From contig NZ_BAAAWU010000001.1 in the NCBI RefSeq assembly GCF_039535235.1, positions 7,009,001-7,073,000 on the forward strand: 64,000 bases of DNA. Reading direction: 5' to 3'. Made by a program: the position numbers and the translations under genes. Positions 34,548-44,279 of the stretch are shown in pieces (positions within the stretch are counted from its first letter, which is position 1; each line of letters begins with the position of its first letter). Source of the DNA: Streptomyces roseoviridis (GTDB lineage: Bacteria > Actinomycetota > Actinomycetes > Streptomycetales > Streptomycetaceae). The notes below the pieces were generated by a model. It saw only the letters and a list, made by a program, of their open reading frames with translations, was not told the origin of the DNA and did not search any database.

Positions 34548-35945
34548 ATGGCCGCCGCAACACACGCTCCCACGCCTCCCGGACCCCTCAAGCGGATCGT
34601 CGCCGCAAGTCTGATCGGCACCACCATCGAGTGGTACGACTTCTTCCTGTACGGTTCGGCCGCCGCGCTGGTCTTCAACAAGCTGTTCTTTCCCGAGTCG
34701 GATCCGCTGGTCGGGACGCTCCTGTCCTTCCTGACCTATGCCGTCGGGTTCGCCGCGCGGCCGCTCGGGGCGCTGGTGTTCGGGCACTACGGTGACCGGC
34801 TCGGGCGCAAGAAGCTGCTGGTGCTGAGCCTGCTGCTGATGGGCGGGGCGACCTTCGCCATCGGGCTGCTGCCGACCCACGCCACCGTGGGGTCCGCCGC
34901 GCCGCTGCTGCTGACCGCGCTGCGGCTGGTGCAGGGGTTCGCGCTCGGCGGGGAGTGGGGCGGGGCCGTGCTGCTCGTCTCGGAGCACGGGGACGCCAGA
35001 CGGCGCGGGTTCTGGGCCTCGTGGCCGCAGACCGGGGCGCCCGCCGGGCAGTTGCTCGCGACCGGGGTGCTCTCCGCGCTGACCGCGCTGCTGTCCGAGT
35101 CCGCCTTCCTCTCGTGGGGCTGGCGGATCCCGTTCCTGCTCTCCGGCGTGCTGGTGATCGTCGGCCTGTGGATCCGGCTCTCCGTCGACGAGTCGCCCGT
35201 CTTCAAGGCCGCGCTCGCCGCCGCCGAGGAACGCAAGGCCGCCACCGCCGGCCAGGTCGAGAAGATGCCGCTGGTGGCCGTGCTCCGGCACCACTGGCGT
35301 GACGTGCTCGTCGCCATGGGCGCCCGTATGGCCGAGAACATCTCGTACTACGTCATCACCGCGTTCATCCTGGTCTACGCGACCACCCAGGTCGGGCTCA
35401 GCAAGCAGAACGCCCTCAACGCGGTCCTCATCGGCTCCGCCGTCCACTTCGCCGTCATCCCGCTCTGGGGCGCCCTCTCCGACCGGCTCGGGCGCCGCCC
35501 CGTCTATCTCGTCGGGGCCGTCGGCGTCGGACTGTGGATGTTCCCCTTCTTCGCCCTGATCGACCGGGGCACCTTCGGCAGCCTGCTGCTCGCCGTCACC
35601 GTCGGCCTCGTCCTGCACGGCGCCATGTACGCCCCCCAGGCCGCCTTCTTCTCCGAGATGTTCGCGACCCGGATGCGTTACTCCGGGGCCTCCATCGGCG
35701 CCCAGTTCTCCTCCGTCGCCGCCGGCGCCCCCGCCCCCCTGATCGCCACCGCGCTGCTCGACGACTACGGCAGCTCGACCCCCATCGCCCTGTACGTGAT
35801 CGCCGCCGCGCTGCTCACGGTCGTCGCCGTCGCCTGTGCCCGCGAGACCCGCAACCGCGACCTGACCGACCTCGACGACTCCGGCGACGCGGCCGGAGCC
35901 GACGGCGCCGGCCGGGAGGCGCCCGCCGCCACCCCGTCCCGTTGA
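34548..35945 (+). CDS. MFS transporter, metabolite:H+ symporter (MHS) family
   Basis: 465 residues with 12 predicted membrane segments. The MHS hallmark at the start is IGTTIEWYDFFLYGSAAALV. The MFS loop-2 motif appears twice: GHYGDRLGRKKLLV and GALSDRLGRRPVYLV. RLVQGFALGGEWGGAVLLVSEH is also characteristic. The family (ShiA, ProP, KgtP, citrate) carries organic acids or betaines with protons; the substrate cannot be told. ATG 34548 is preceded by weak GGAAGTGG; GTG 34542 is an alternative. Its 5' end and promoter are duplicated 15 kb upstream. A strong bidirectional terminator follows. Confidence 0.93.
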   Translation: MAAATHAPTPPGPLKRIVAASLIGTTIEWYDFFLYGSAAALVFNKLFFPESDPLVGTLLSFLTYAVGFAARPLGALVFGHYGDRLGRKKLLVLSLLLMGGATFAIGLLPTHATVGSAAPLLLTALRLVQGFALGGEWGGAVLLVSEHGDARRRGFWASWPQTGAPAGQLLATGVLSALTALLSESAFLSWGWRIPFLLSGVLVIVGLWIRLSVDESPVFKAALAAAEERKAATAGQVEKMPLVAVLRHHWRDVLVAMGARMAENISYYVITAFILVYATTQVGLSKQNALNAVLIGSAVHFAVIPLWGALSDRLGRRPVYLVGAVGVGLWMFPFFALIDRGTFGSLLLAVTVGLVLHGAMYAPQAAFFSEMFATRMRYSGASIGAQFSSVAAGAPAPLIATALLDDYGSSTPIALYVIAAALLTVVAVACARETRNRDLTDLDDSGDAAGADGAGREAPAATPSR

Positions 35946-35946
35946 C

Positions 35947-35991
35947 GCATGCGAAGGGCCCCTCCCGAACCGGGAGGGGCCCTTCGCATGC
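35947..35991. terminator. Bidirectional terminator
   Basis: Nearly 21-bp perfect stem, core GAAGGGCCCCTCCCG / CGGGAGGGGCCCTTC, with a 3-base loop. It lies between the convergent transporter and VanW-type genes. Confidence 0.9.
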
Positions 35992-35996
35992 ATGCG

Positions 35997-37808
35997 TCAA
36001 CGGGACTGCTTCTCGCAGGTGACCTTGTCCCGCGGCGTGTAGTGCGTGCCGAAGGTCTCGCGCTTCACCTCGGTGCCGCCGTTCTTGAAGACCCGGTCGA
36101 CCTTGATGTCGAAGCCCTCCAGCGGCTCCTGCACCTCGCACTTGTCGCCGGTGCCCTTGCGCTCCGCCGGTGGCGTGATGTTCGTGCGCGGGCCCGCGAC
36201 CGCCTCGACCGAGTCGTACTTCTTCGTGCCGAGGAAGCTCACCGTGACCGACGAGTCCGTCGAACTCGCCTTGATGTAGATCGGCTTGCCCGAGTCGTTG
36301 CGGAACCTCAGGTCCAGCGTGCCCCAGGCCACCGTCGCCTCACGGCCGGCCGGGTAGCGCTCGATGTAGAAGGAGTGGGCGCCGTGCTCGACGGGCTTGA
36401 CCCCGGCGAAGAACAGCGCGTTGTAGACGGTGGTCGCGACCGCCGACACACCGCCGCCCGGCGCCTTCTGGTACTGCCCGTCCATGATCATCGTGCCGTC
36501 GACGAAGCCGTTGGCCTCGGTGCGCTCGCCCACCGTCCGGTTGAAGCTCCACACCTCGCCCGGCTTGACCAGCGAGCCGTTGATCAGCTCGACCGCCCGG
36601 CCGATGTTGGTGGTGCGGTACGGTGCTTTCGGGAAGTTCACGGTGAACGTGGACATCTGCTCCGTGATCCCGAGCGCCGCCACGTTCTTCGCCGTCAGCT
36701 CCGGCTCGGTCTCCGTGGTGGCGACCGGGCCGGTACGGGCGGCGTCGCCCACCTCGGTGAGCAGCGGTTCCACCGCCCGGCCGAGGGCGTCGGCCGACAC
36801 CTCGCGGCCCGGCCGGCCGTCCCGCTCCACGACGACCTTGCCGTCCCGCACGCCGAGGCTCGCCTCGACCGGGCCACCGGTGAACGTGTGCAGCGGACGG
36901 GCCACGTCGGGGTCGCGCAGCAGCCCCCGCGAGTCGAGCGACGGAGTGAGCCGGCCGCCCTCGGTCGTCACCTTCAGGTGGTCGGCGAGGGTGACCGCCG
37001 GGATCGTCAGCCGGTTGCCGGCCGCGGTCAGCGTGACCGGGCCCGACAGCGCGGGCGTCGCGAACTCCTTCACGAAGCGGTCGACCTCGGCCTGCCCCAC
37101 CGTCGGCTTGGTGACGGCGACGGGCAGCGCCACGGGCGCCGAGCCGCCGGAGCCCGCCCCGACACCCGCGCCGGTGCCCAGGCCGCTTCCGATCCCGGCG
37201 GCGGTTCCGGCACCGGGATACGCGGCGCGCAGGGCGTCCACGGCCCGGTCGACGTCCAGCTTCCGGCCGTCCTGCGCCGGGGTCACCACCGTCCTGCCCT
37301 TCTTGAAGGCCACGGCGCCCTCGCGCACGGTCCGGTCGTGCTTCTCGGCGACGTGGCGGACCGCCTCCCGCGCCTTCGTGGCATCGAAGGAGACGACGGG
37401 CTCGATGTCCCTGCTGCCGGAGGAGAAGAGCCGGCCGATCACGGTGACCGGGTCGCGCGAGGGGTCGGCCGCCCGCTCCGCGGTGGCCGCGACGTCGACG
37501 GTGAGCCCCGCCCGGGCGGGATCGAGGGCCGTGGTCGCGTCACCGACCTTCACCCGCATCGGGTCCTTCCAGGCGGCGGGGGCCGCGGAGGTCAGGCGGA
37601 CGGCTGCCTCCGAGCGGCTCAGGCCGCCGATGTCGACCCCGCTCACCCGGGTTCCCTCGGAGATGTCGTCCCCGGTGGCGACGAGGCCCGCCACGTACAG
37701 TCCGCCGGCGACGGCCGCGACCACGCCGGTCGCGATCGCCGCCTTGCGTATGTGGCCGCGGCGCCCGTCGGGGCCCGCGGCGGCGTGGTCGGTCGTGGAG
37801 CGGCGCAC
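35997..37808 (-). CDS. VanW/YoaR-family membrane-anchored protein
   Basis: 603 residues. A short cytoplasmic tail and one membrane helix (about 22-45, AAIATGVVAAVAGGLYVAGL) precede two putative peptidoglycan-binding (YoaR-type) domains, e.g. GTRVSGVDIGGLSRSEAAVRL. A VanW domain sits in the last 240 residues (INGSLVKPGEVWSFNRTVGE, APGGGVSAVATTVYNALFFA). Expected outside the cell, interacting with the wall; VanW's biochemical role is unsettled. A Gly/Ala-rich linker (about 225-250) separates the halves. Start GTG 37808 with GGGAGGG just upstream. Divergent from the IclR gene over 150 bases. Confidence 0.9.
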   Translation of the reverse strand: MRRSTTDHAAAGPDGRRGHIRKAAIATGVVAAVAGGLYVAGLVATGDDISEGTRVSGVDIGGLSRSEAAVRLTSAAPAAWKDPMRVKVGDATTALDPARAGLTVDVAATAERAADPSRDPVTVIGRLFSSGSRDIEPVVSFDATKAREAVRHVAEKHDRTVREGAVAFKKGRTVVTPAQDGRKLDVDRAVDALRAAYPGAGTAAGIGSGLGTGAGVGAGSGGSAPVALPVAVTKPTVGQAEVDRFVKEFATPALSGPVTLTAAGNRLTIPAVTLADHLKVTTEGGRLTPSLDSRGLLRDPDVARPLHTFTGGPVEASLGVRDGKVVVERDGRPGREVSADALGRAVEPLLTEVGDAARTGPVATTETEPELTAKNVAALGITEQMSTFTVNFPKAPYRTTNIGRAVELINGSLVKPGEVWSFNRTVGERTEANGFVDGTMIMDGQYQKAPGGGVSAVATTVYNALFFAGVKPVEHGAHSFYIERYPAGREATVAWGTLDLRFRNDSGKPIYIKASSTDSSVTVSFLGTKKYDSVEAVAGPRTNITPPAERKGTGDKCEVQEPLEGFDIKVDRVFKNGGTEVKRETFGTHYTPRDKVTCEKQSR

Positions 37809-37958
37809 ACACCCTCCCGGTGCGGTATGGAGTCAGGGGTATCCCTCGACGGTACGCCGAATGGGGGCAAAAGATCCATATGATCCGATTTACCGGGCGG
37901 TGACTCTCCTCTCATCCCGCCCGGATCACCCCGCCGAACGGCGCTCTAAGGTGGATCG

Positions 37959-38777
37959 GTGCACCCGACCCCCTCCGGCACGACCGGCCCCCAGTCCGTC
38001 GAGCGGGCCCTCGCCCTCCTCGACGCCGTCGCTGACGCCGACCGGCCCGTCGCAGCGAAGGCCCTGGCCCGGACACTCGGCTGCGCCCTGTCGACCGTCT
38101 ACCACCTCACCGGGCCGCTGGTCGCCCGCGGGCACCTCGTCCGCACACCCGAGGGGTACGCCCCCGGCCCGCGCATCCCGGCGCTCCACCGCTCCTACCA
38201 GCGACATCACGGCCTCGAGGGCGGTGTCGCCGAACTCCTCGGCCGGCTGCGCCGCGCCTGCGGCGCCGAGGCGTACTTCACCGCCTACCAGGGCGGCCGG
38301 ATCACCGTCGTCGACACCACCGCGCCCCTGACCGACACCGCCCACCCCTTCGCGCCCGGACCCGAGGCCCGCGCCCACGCGACCGCCCACGGCAAGGCGC
38401 TGCTCGCCGGGCTGCCCCGGCCGCTGCGCCGGCGCTACCTGGACGAACACGGCATGGCCCGCTTCACCGAGCGCACCATCACCAGCCCCGAGCGCTTCGA
38501 GGCGGAGCTGGCCCGGGTGCGCGACCGGGGCTTCGCCGTCTCCGTGGGCGAGGCGGATCCCGCGTACACCTGTCTGGCCACGGTCCTGCCGGGTCCCGGC
38601 CGGGCCGACGGCGTCCTGCACGCGCTGTCGGTGTCGCTCCCCACCGCCGACTTCCGGCGCCGTCACGGCGAGGTACGCACCGCCCTGGCCCGGGCCGTGC
38701 CGCTGTTCACGGCCGGTGACCCGCCGCCCGTCGCCCCGCCACCGCCCGGTTGGCCGACCGGTTGGCCAACCGGCTGA
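37959..38777 (+). CDS. IclR-family transcriptional regulator
   Basis: 272 residues. N-terminal winged helix (about 12-70: SVERALALLDAVADADRPVA, TLGCALSTVYHLTGPLVARG) and C-terminal effector-binding domain (about 85-245: TAHGKALLAGLP, GFAVSVGEADP, ALSVSLPTADF), both as in IclR proteins. The usual effectors are carboxylic acids or aromatics. The C-terminal PPPVAPPPPGWPTGWPTG tail is unusual and arises from the DNA repeats that begin here. GTG 37959 has AAGGTGG four bases upstream. It may control the divergent VanW gene or the ABM gene downstream. Confidence 0.9.
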   Translation: MHPTPSGTTGPQSVERALALLDAVADADRPVAAKALARTLGCALSTVYHLTGPLVARGHLVRTPEGYAPGPRIPALHRSYQRHHGLEGGVAELLGRLRRACGAEAYFTAYQGGRITVVDTTAPLTDTAHPFAPGPEARAHATAHGKALLAGLPRPLRRRYLDEHGMARFTERTITSPERFEAELARVRDRGFAVSVGEADPAYTCLATVLPGPGRADGVLHALSVSLPTADFRRRHGEVRTALARAVPLFTAGDPPPVAPPPPGWPTGWPTG

Positions 38778-39139
38778 CCCGTGCCCGGACCGCCGGTCGG
38801 CCGGCCCCTCCCGCCCGCCGCTGTTCGACCGACCGACCCGTGCCGCCCGCCGCCGCCGCTGATCGCCCGACGGACCCGTGCCGTCCCACGGCCGTTCGAC
38901 CGTCCTCTCGACTGGCGGGCCGGCTGTCCCGTGCCGTCCGGCCACCGCTCGACCGACCGCCCGGCCCCTCCCGCCCGTCGCCGTGCGACCGACCGCCCGA
39001 CCGAAGGCTGACCCCACCGGCCGCGTCCCCTCCCGCCCCGTCGTCGCCCGGTTGCCCCCCCGCTCCCGTTTTCCGGCCCTGCCGGAATCCCCGCCCCCGC
39101 CGCTGGACCGGTCCGCGCGCGGCGGAGCAGCGTAGGGGC
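38740..39139. repeat. Low-complexity GC-rich repeats, no gene
   Basis: Tandem and interspersed CCGACCG, GGTTGGCC-type and GTGCCGTCC-type repeats fill the end of the IclR gene and the gap to the ABM gene. All frames are open but Pro/Arg/Ala-rich and repetitive, so nothing is called. Confidence 0.6.
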
Positions 39140-39460
39140 ATGATCTTCATCGCCGTACGTTTCACCGTCCGTCCCGAGTACGCCGACACCTGGCTCGACC
39201 GGGTCGCCGACTTCACCCATGCCACGCGCGAGGAGCCCGGCAACCTCTTCTTCGACTGGTCCCGGAGCGTCGAGGACCCGAACCGGTACGTCCTCCTGGA
39301 GGCGTTCGCCGACGCCGAGGCCGGCGCCGCCCACGTGGCGTCCGAGCACTTCCGGGCCGGTCTGGAGGCCATGGGCGCCGCCATCGCCGCCACCCCCGAG
39401 ATCATCAACGTCGAGGTGCCGCGGCAGGGCTGGGACGCCATGGCGGAACTCGCCCGCTGA
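39140..39460 (+). CDS. Antibiotic biosynthesis monooxygenase (ABM) domain protein
   Basis: 106 residues, the length of a single dimeric alpha-beta barrel. FIAVRFTVRPEYADTWLDRV, then REEPGNLFFDWSRSVEDPNR and VLLEAFADAEAGAAHVASEH match the ABM/YgiN quinol-monooxygenase pattern. Members are small cofactor-free oxygenases or protective enzymes. ATG 39140 follows GTAGGGG closely. It stands alone. Confidence 0.88.
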   Translation: MIFIAVRFTVRPEYADTWLDRVADFTHATREEPGNLFFDWSRSVEDPNRYVLLEAFADAEAGAAHVASEHFRAGLEAMGAAIAATPEIINVEVPRQGWDAMAELAR

Positions 39461-39572
39461 ACCGCCACACCGGCCCCCACCGCCCCACCGGCCCCCACCC
39501 CCCACCGGCCCTGCCGGTCCGCCCACCGCGACGGGGCCGTGAGATGCACGGCCCCGGCGCACCCGGGAGACT

Positions 39573-40272
39573 GCGCTCATCGGTGGCCTGGAGACGGCCG
39601 CGCTCATCGGACGGAACGGCTCGGCCGACTGGTGGCGCGTGCCGCGCTTCGACGGCCCGCGCCGCCGGTTCATCCGCTCCGGGGCCAGGGCCTGGATCGC
39701 CACCGACCGCGCCTGCGGCTCGTCCGCGTCGCCGGACCGCTCGGCTCCGTCCGCCGCAGGCAGGCCCTGCGCGCGGAACGCCGAAGAGGTGTGCCGGCTC
39801 GGCTGGCGCGAGGAGCAGCAGTCCTTCACGCAGTACTGAGGAGCAGACGGCAGCCGCCGCGTCGACGCCACCGCCCTGCTCATCCCGCGCCTCGCACTTC
39901 CTGCCGCCGCACGACCCCCAGCGTCCTCGGCACCGTCCGCGCCACGGCCGGACTCCAGGACCACGGGTTCCTGCGACGCGACGGCGAGGCCACCGACGGC
40001 GAGGTGCACGAGGTCGACGGCCTCGACGGCGCCGAGGCGCCTTCCTGGCCTGCACCTTCTGGTACGCCGATGGCCCGGCCCGGCCCTGACCGACGGCCCG
40101 GCCCGGCCCTGACCAGCTGCCCGGCCCGGCCCTGACCGGCCGCCCGGCGGAGGCCCGTACCGTCCTCGAACGCGTCCTGGCCGTCCGCAATGACCTCGGG
40201 TGCTCGCCGAGGAGCGGGGTCCGGCCACGGACCGCCGGCTCGGCGACACCCCCGGCCCTCAGTCACGTCGCC
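39573..40272 (+). pseudogene. Decayed GH15 (trehalase/glucoamylase-like) glycoside hydrolase
   Basis: Pieces in different frames follow the order of a GH15 protein of about 600 residues. They are ALIGGLETAALIGRNGSADW and WRVPRFDGP (39573-39660); RLGWREEQQSFTQY (about 39795); FLPPHDP and VLGTVRAT, then HGFLRRDGEATDGEVHEVDG (39895-40025); GAFLACTFWYAD (about 40035); and GRPAEARTVLERVLAVRNDL (about 40140). Large internal deletions and several frameshifts leave about a third of the gene. A three-copy 23-bp repeat sits inside it. Clearly dead. Confidence 0.82.
40074..40142. repeat. Three copies of a 23-bp tandem repeat
   Basis: Units begin at 40074, 40097 and 40120, each with the 18-base core CCCGGCCCGGCCCTGACC. 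They lie inside the decayed GH15 gene. Confidence 0.8.
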
Positions 40273-40285
40273 TCATCACGTCCGT

Positions 40286-40337
40286 CTTCCCCCTGGACCC
40301 GCCTTCCCTCTGGACCCGCCTTCCCCCTGGACCGCAC
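40286..40337. repeat. Three copies of a 17-bp tandem repeat
   Basis: Imperfect units CTTCCCCCTGGACCCGC at 40286, about 40303 and about 40320, directly after the GH15 remnant. Confidence 0.75.
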
Positions 40338-40466
40338 CCGCCGACGGCCCGCACCCCGGACGCCGTGCCGCCCTCGCCCTGGCCGGGGCCGCAGCCCCGC
40401 CGTTGACCTGCGTCGTTCGGGTGCCTCCAGCGGGCGCCCGGGGCGGCGGCGGGGTCGAATCGAGCC

Positions 40467-41537
40467 ATGGCACTCTTCGACAGGCCCCGTACCGGCGGCT
40501 CCCCGCGGAGCAGCGCCGCCGGCGGCACCTGGTGGTACGCCGCCATCGCCGCCGAGGCCCCGGGTTCCTTCACCGCCCGGGTCCGCATACGGATGCGGCG
40601 CATCAGCCTCGCCGCCGTCCTCCTGTTCACCGTCGCCTACGCCGGACTCGTGCTCACCGCCACCGGCCGGCGCTGGGGCGACGCCGTCACCGCCGGGCGG
40701 CTCACCGATCCGGCCGTGGCCCGCGTCCTGAGGGAACATCCCTCGATCCAGGGCCTCGCCACCCTCTCCCTCGTCCTCGCCGTCCTGCTGCTCGCCGCCG
40801 TCGGCATCGTGCGCAGGCGGTACGGGCGCACCGGCGCCGCCCTCGGCACCCTGGCCGCGACCGTGGCCCTCGCGGAACTCCTCCAGCGGTACGCGCCCGG
40901 CCCCCACCTCGTCGACGCCTCGGGCACCGCCGTCGACAGCGGTTTCCCCAGCAGCCCCACGGTGATCGCCACCGGCGCCGCCCTCGGCCTCGTCCTCGTC
41001 GTCCCGCACCGGCTGCGCAGCGCCACCGTCGGCCTCGCCGCCCTGTGGGCCGCTGCCCTCGGCGCGTACGGCATCGCCTCCGGCCGCCACCGCCCCGGCG
41101 ACGTCATCGCCGCCGACCTGCTCGTGCTCGCCGCCTTCGCCGCGCTGCTCGCCCTGCTCGCCCGCCAGGGGAAGGTCCGGCCCGCCTCCCGCGGCGGCGC
41201 CCTGCCCCCGCAGCGGCTGCTCGTCCTCCTCCCGCTCGCCGCCCTCGCCATCGGCGGGCTCGCAGCGGGCGGCCACCTCCTCGGCGAGTGCCTGCCCCCC
41301 GGCACCGGCCCGCTCCCGGTCGAGCTGCCGCGCACCGCGCACCGCTGCGGCCAGGCCCTCGCCGCCGGCACCGGCGCCGCCGTCGCCCTCGTCCTGCTCG
41401 CCCTGTTCCGCCGCGTCGACCTCGACCCGAGGCCGGTCCCGTACCGCCCGGCCCGCGCGGACCCCGAGGAGACCCGTCCCGAGGAGAGCTTTCCCGAGGA
41501 CCCCTTTCCCGCGGAGCGCGATCACGAGATATCTTGA
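40467..41537 (+). CDS. Membrane protein with degenerate PAP2-type phosphatase signature
   Basis: 356 residues with about six to seven membrane segments and a charged, Pro/Glu-rich C-terminus. The central part SGFPSSPTVIATGAALGLVL and AYGIASGRHRPGDVIAADLL has the layout of PAP2 phosphatases (SGH and SR-x5-H-x3-D motifs). However, the first motif lacks its His (SSPT) and the second reads SGRHRPGDV, with the His and Asp in shifted register. It may be an inactive or divergent member. ATG 40467 has no strong ribosome site. The gene ends 51 bases before icd. Confidence 0.7.
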   Translation: MALFDRPRTGGSPRSSAAGGTWWYAAIAAEAPGSFTARVRIRMRRISLAAVLLFTVAYAGLVLTATGRRWGDAVTAGRLTDPAVARVLREHPSIQGLATLSLVLAVLLLAAVGIVRRRYGRTGAALGTLAATVALAELLQRYAPGPHLVDASGTAVDSGFPSSPTVIATGAALGLVLVVPHRLRSATVGLAALWAAALGAYGIASGRHRPGDVIAADLLVLAAFAALLALLARQGKVRPASRGGALPPQRLLVLLPLAALAIGGLAAGGHLLGECLPPGTGPLPVELPRTAHRCGQALAAGTGAAVALVLLALFRRVDLDPRPVPYRPARADPEETRPEESFPEDPFPAERDHEIS

Positions 41538-41588
41538 TGTCGAGCAATCTTGCAGACGCAGACGCAGACGTGGAGCGGAGCACACCCG

Positions 41589-43814
<2,226 letters not shown>

Positions 43815-43820
43815 CGCGAC

Positions 43821-43844
43821 GGGGGCCCCTCCCGAGGGGCCCCC
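43821..43844 (+). terminator. icd terminator, hairpin 1
   Basis: GGGGGCCCCT-CCCG-AGGGGCCCCC, perfect 10-bp stem six bases after the icd stop. Confidence 0.88.
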
Positions 43845-43850
43845 GCACCG

Positions 43851-43878
43851 CCCCGGCCGGACACCCGTCCGGCCGGGG
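43851..43878 (+). terminator. icd terminator, hairpin 2
   Basis: CCCCGGCCGGA / TCCGGCCGGGG, 11-bp perfect stem with a 6-base loop, immediately after hairpin 1. Tandem hairpins probably reinforce termination of this highly expressed gene. Confidence 0.8.
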
Positions 43879-43925
43879 CGGACCTGTCGGTGGCGCATCC
43901 GCCGTCCGGGTGTGAGTCTGGATGG

Positions 43926-44216
43926 ATGAGCTGGGCATCATGGACGACCGCCGGTGTGTACACCGGGCGTGGCGGGGTGCTGACCCAAGAGGCCGGTGTC
44001 GTCACGGGCGATCTGACCGTGCACACCACCTATGCCGACGGCGAGGCACGTGTGGCCGTGCAGTACAGCGGCGCCTCCGACTGGTTCACCATGTCGGGAA
44101 GTCCGGTTCCCTGCGGATCGGAGGAGGAGAGCCGCGACCTGCACGACGCCGTCGTGGAGGCCGTGCGCGTGGGGGGCGGGGCCACCGTGCCGAGCGTGCC
44201 CTACCTCTCGGGCTAG
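43926..44216 (+). CDS. Small conserved hypothetical protein, 96 aa
   Basis: The family looks familiar from Streptomyces genomes but has no known role. Soluble, mostly beta-rich pattern (GVVTGDLTVHTTYADGEARV, AVQYSGASDWFTMSG), ending with a helix (LHDAVVEAVRVGG). ATG 43926 with GGATGG just upstream; the frame is open a little further up without a site. It lies 63 bases before the sigma factor gene on the same strand and might be cotranscribed. Confidence 0.75.
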   Translation: MSWASWTTAGVYTGRGGVLTQEAGVVTGDLTVHTTYADGEARVAVQYSGASDWFTMSGSPVPCGSEEESRDLHDAVVEAVRVGGGATVPSVPYLSG

Positions 44217-44279
44217 GCCTCCCGGCTGCTCCCGCGGGTCTCCTCGACGCCCCAGGACGGACCCGAGGAGAGCCGGACC

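Larger units (their letters stand above)
34258..34590. repeat. Right copy of the transporter-promoter block
   Basis: Counterpart of 18870-19190. It contains a perfect 9-bp inverted repeat (GGTGCTGAC / GTCAGCACC), the att-like word, the TGGTGTCCCACCA palindrome and the first codons of the transporter. Unlike the left copy it runs into the complete gene. Confidence 0.85.

Noticed and set aside
38740..39139. Pro/Arg-rich open frames in several phases
   Set aside because: They arise from simple GC-rich repeats, with no ribosome sites and no folded-protein composition.
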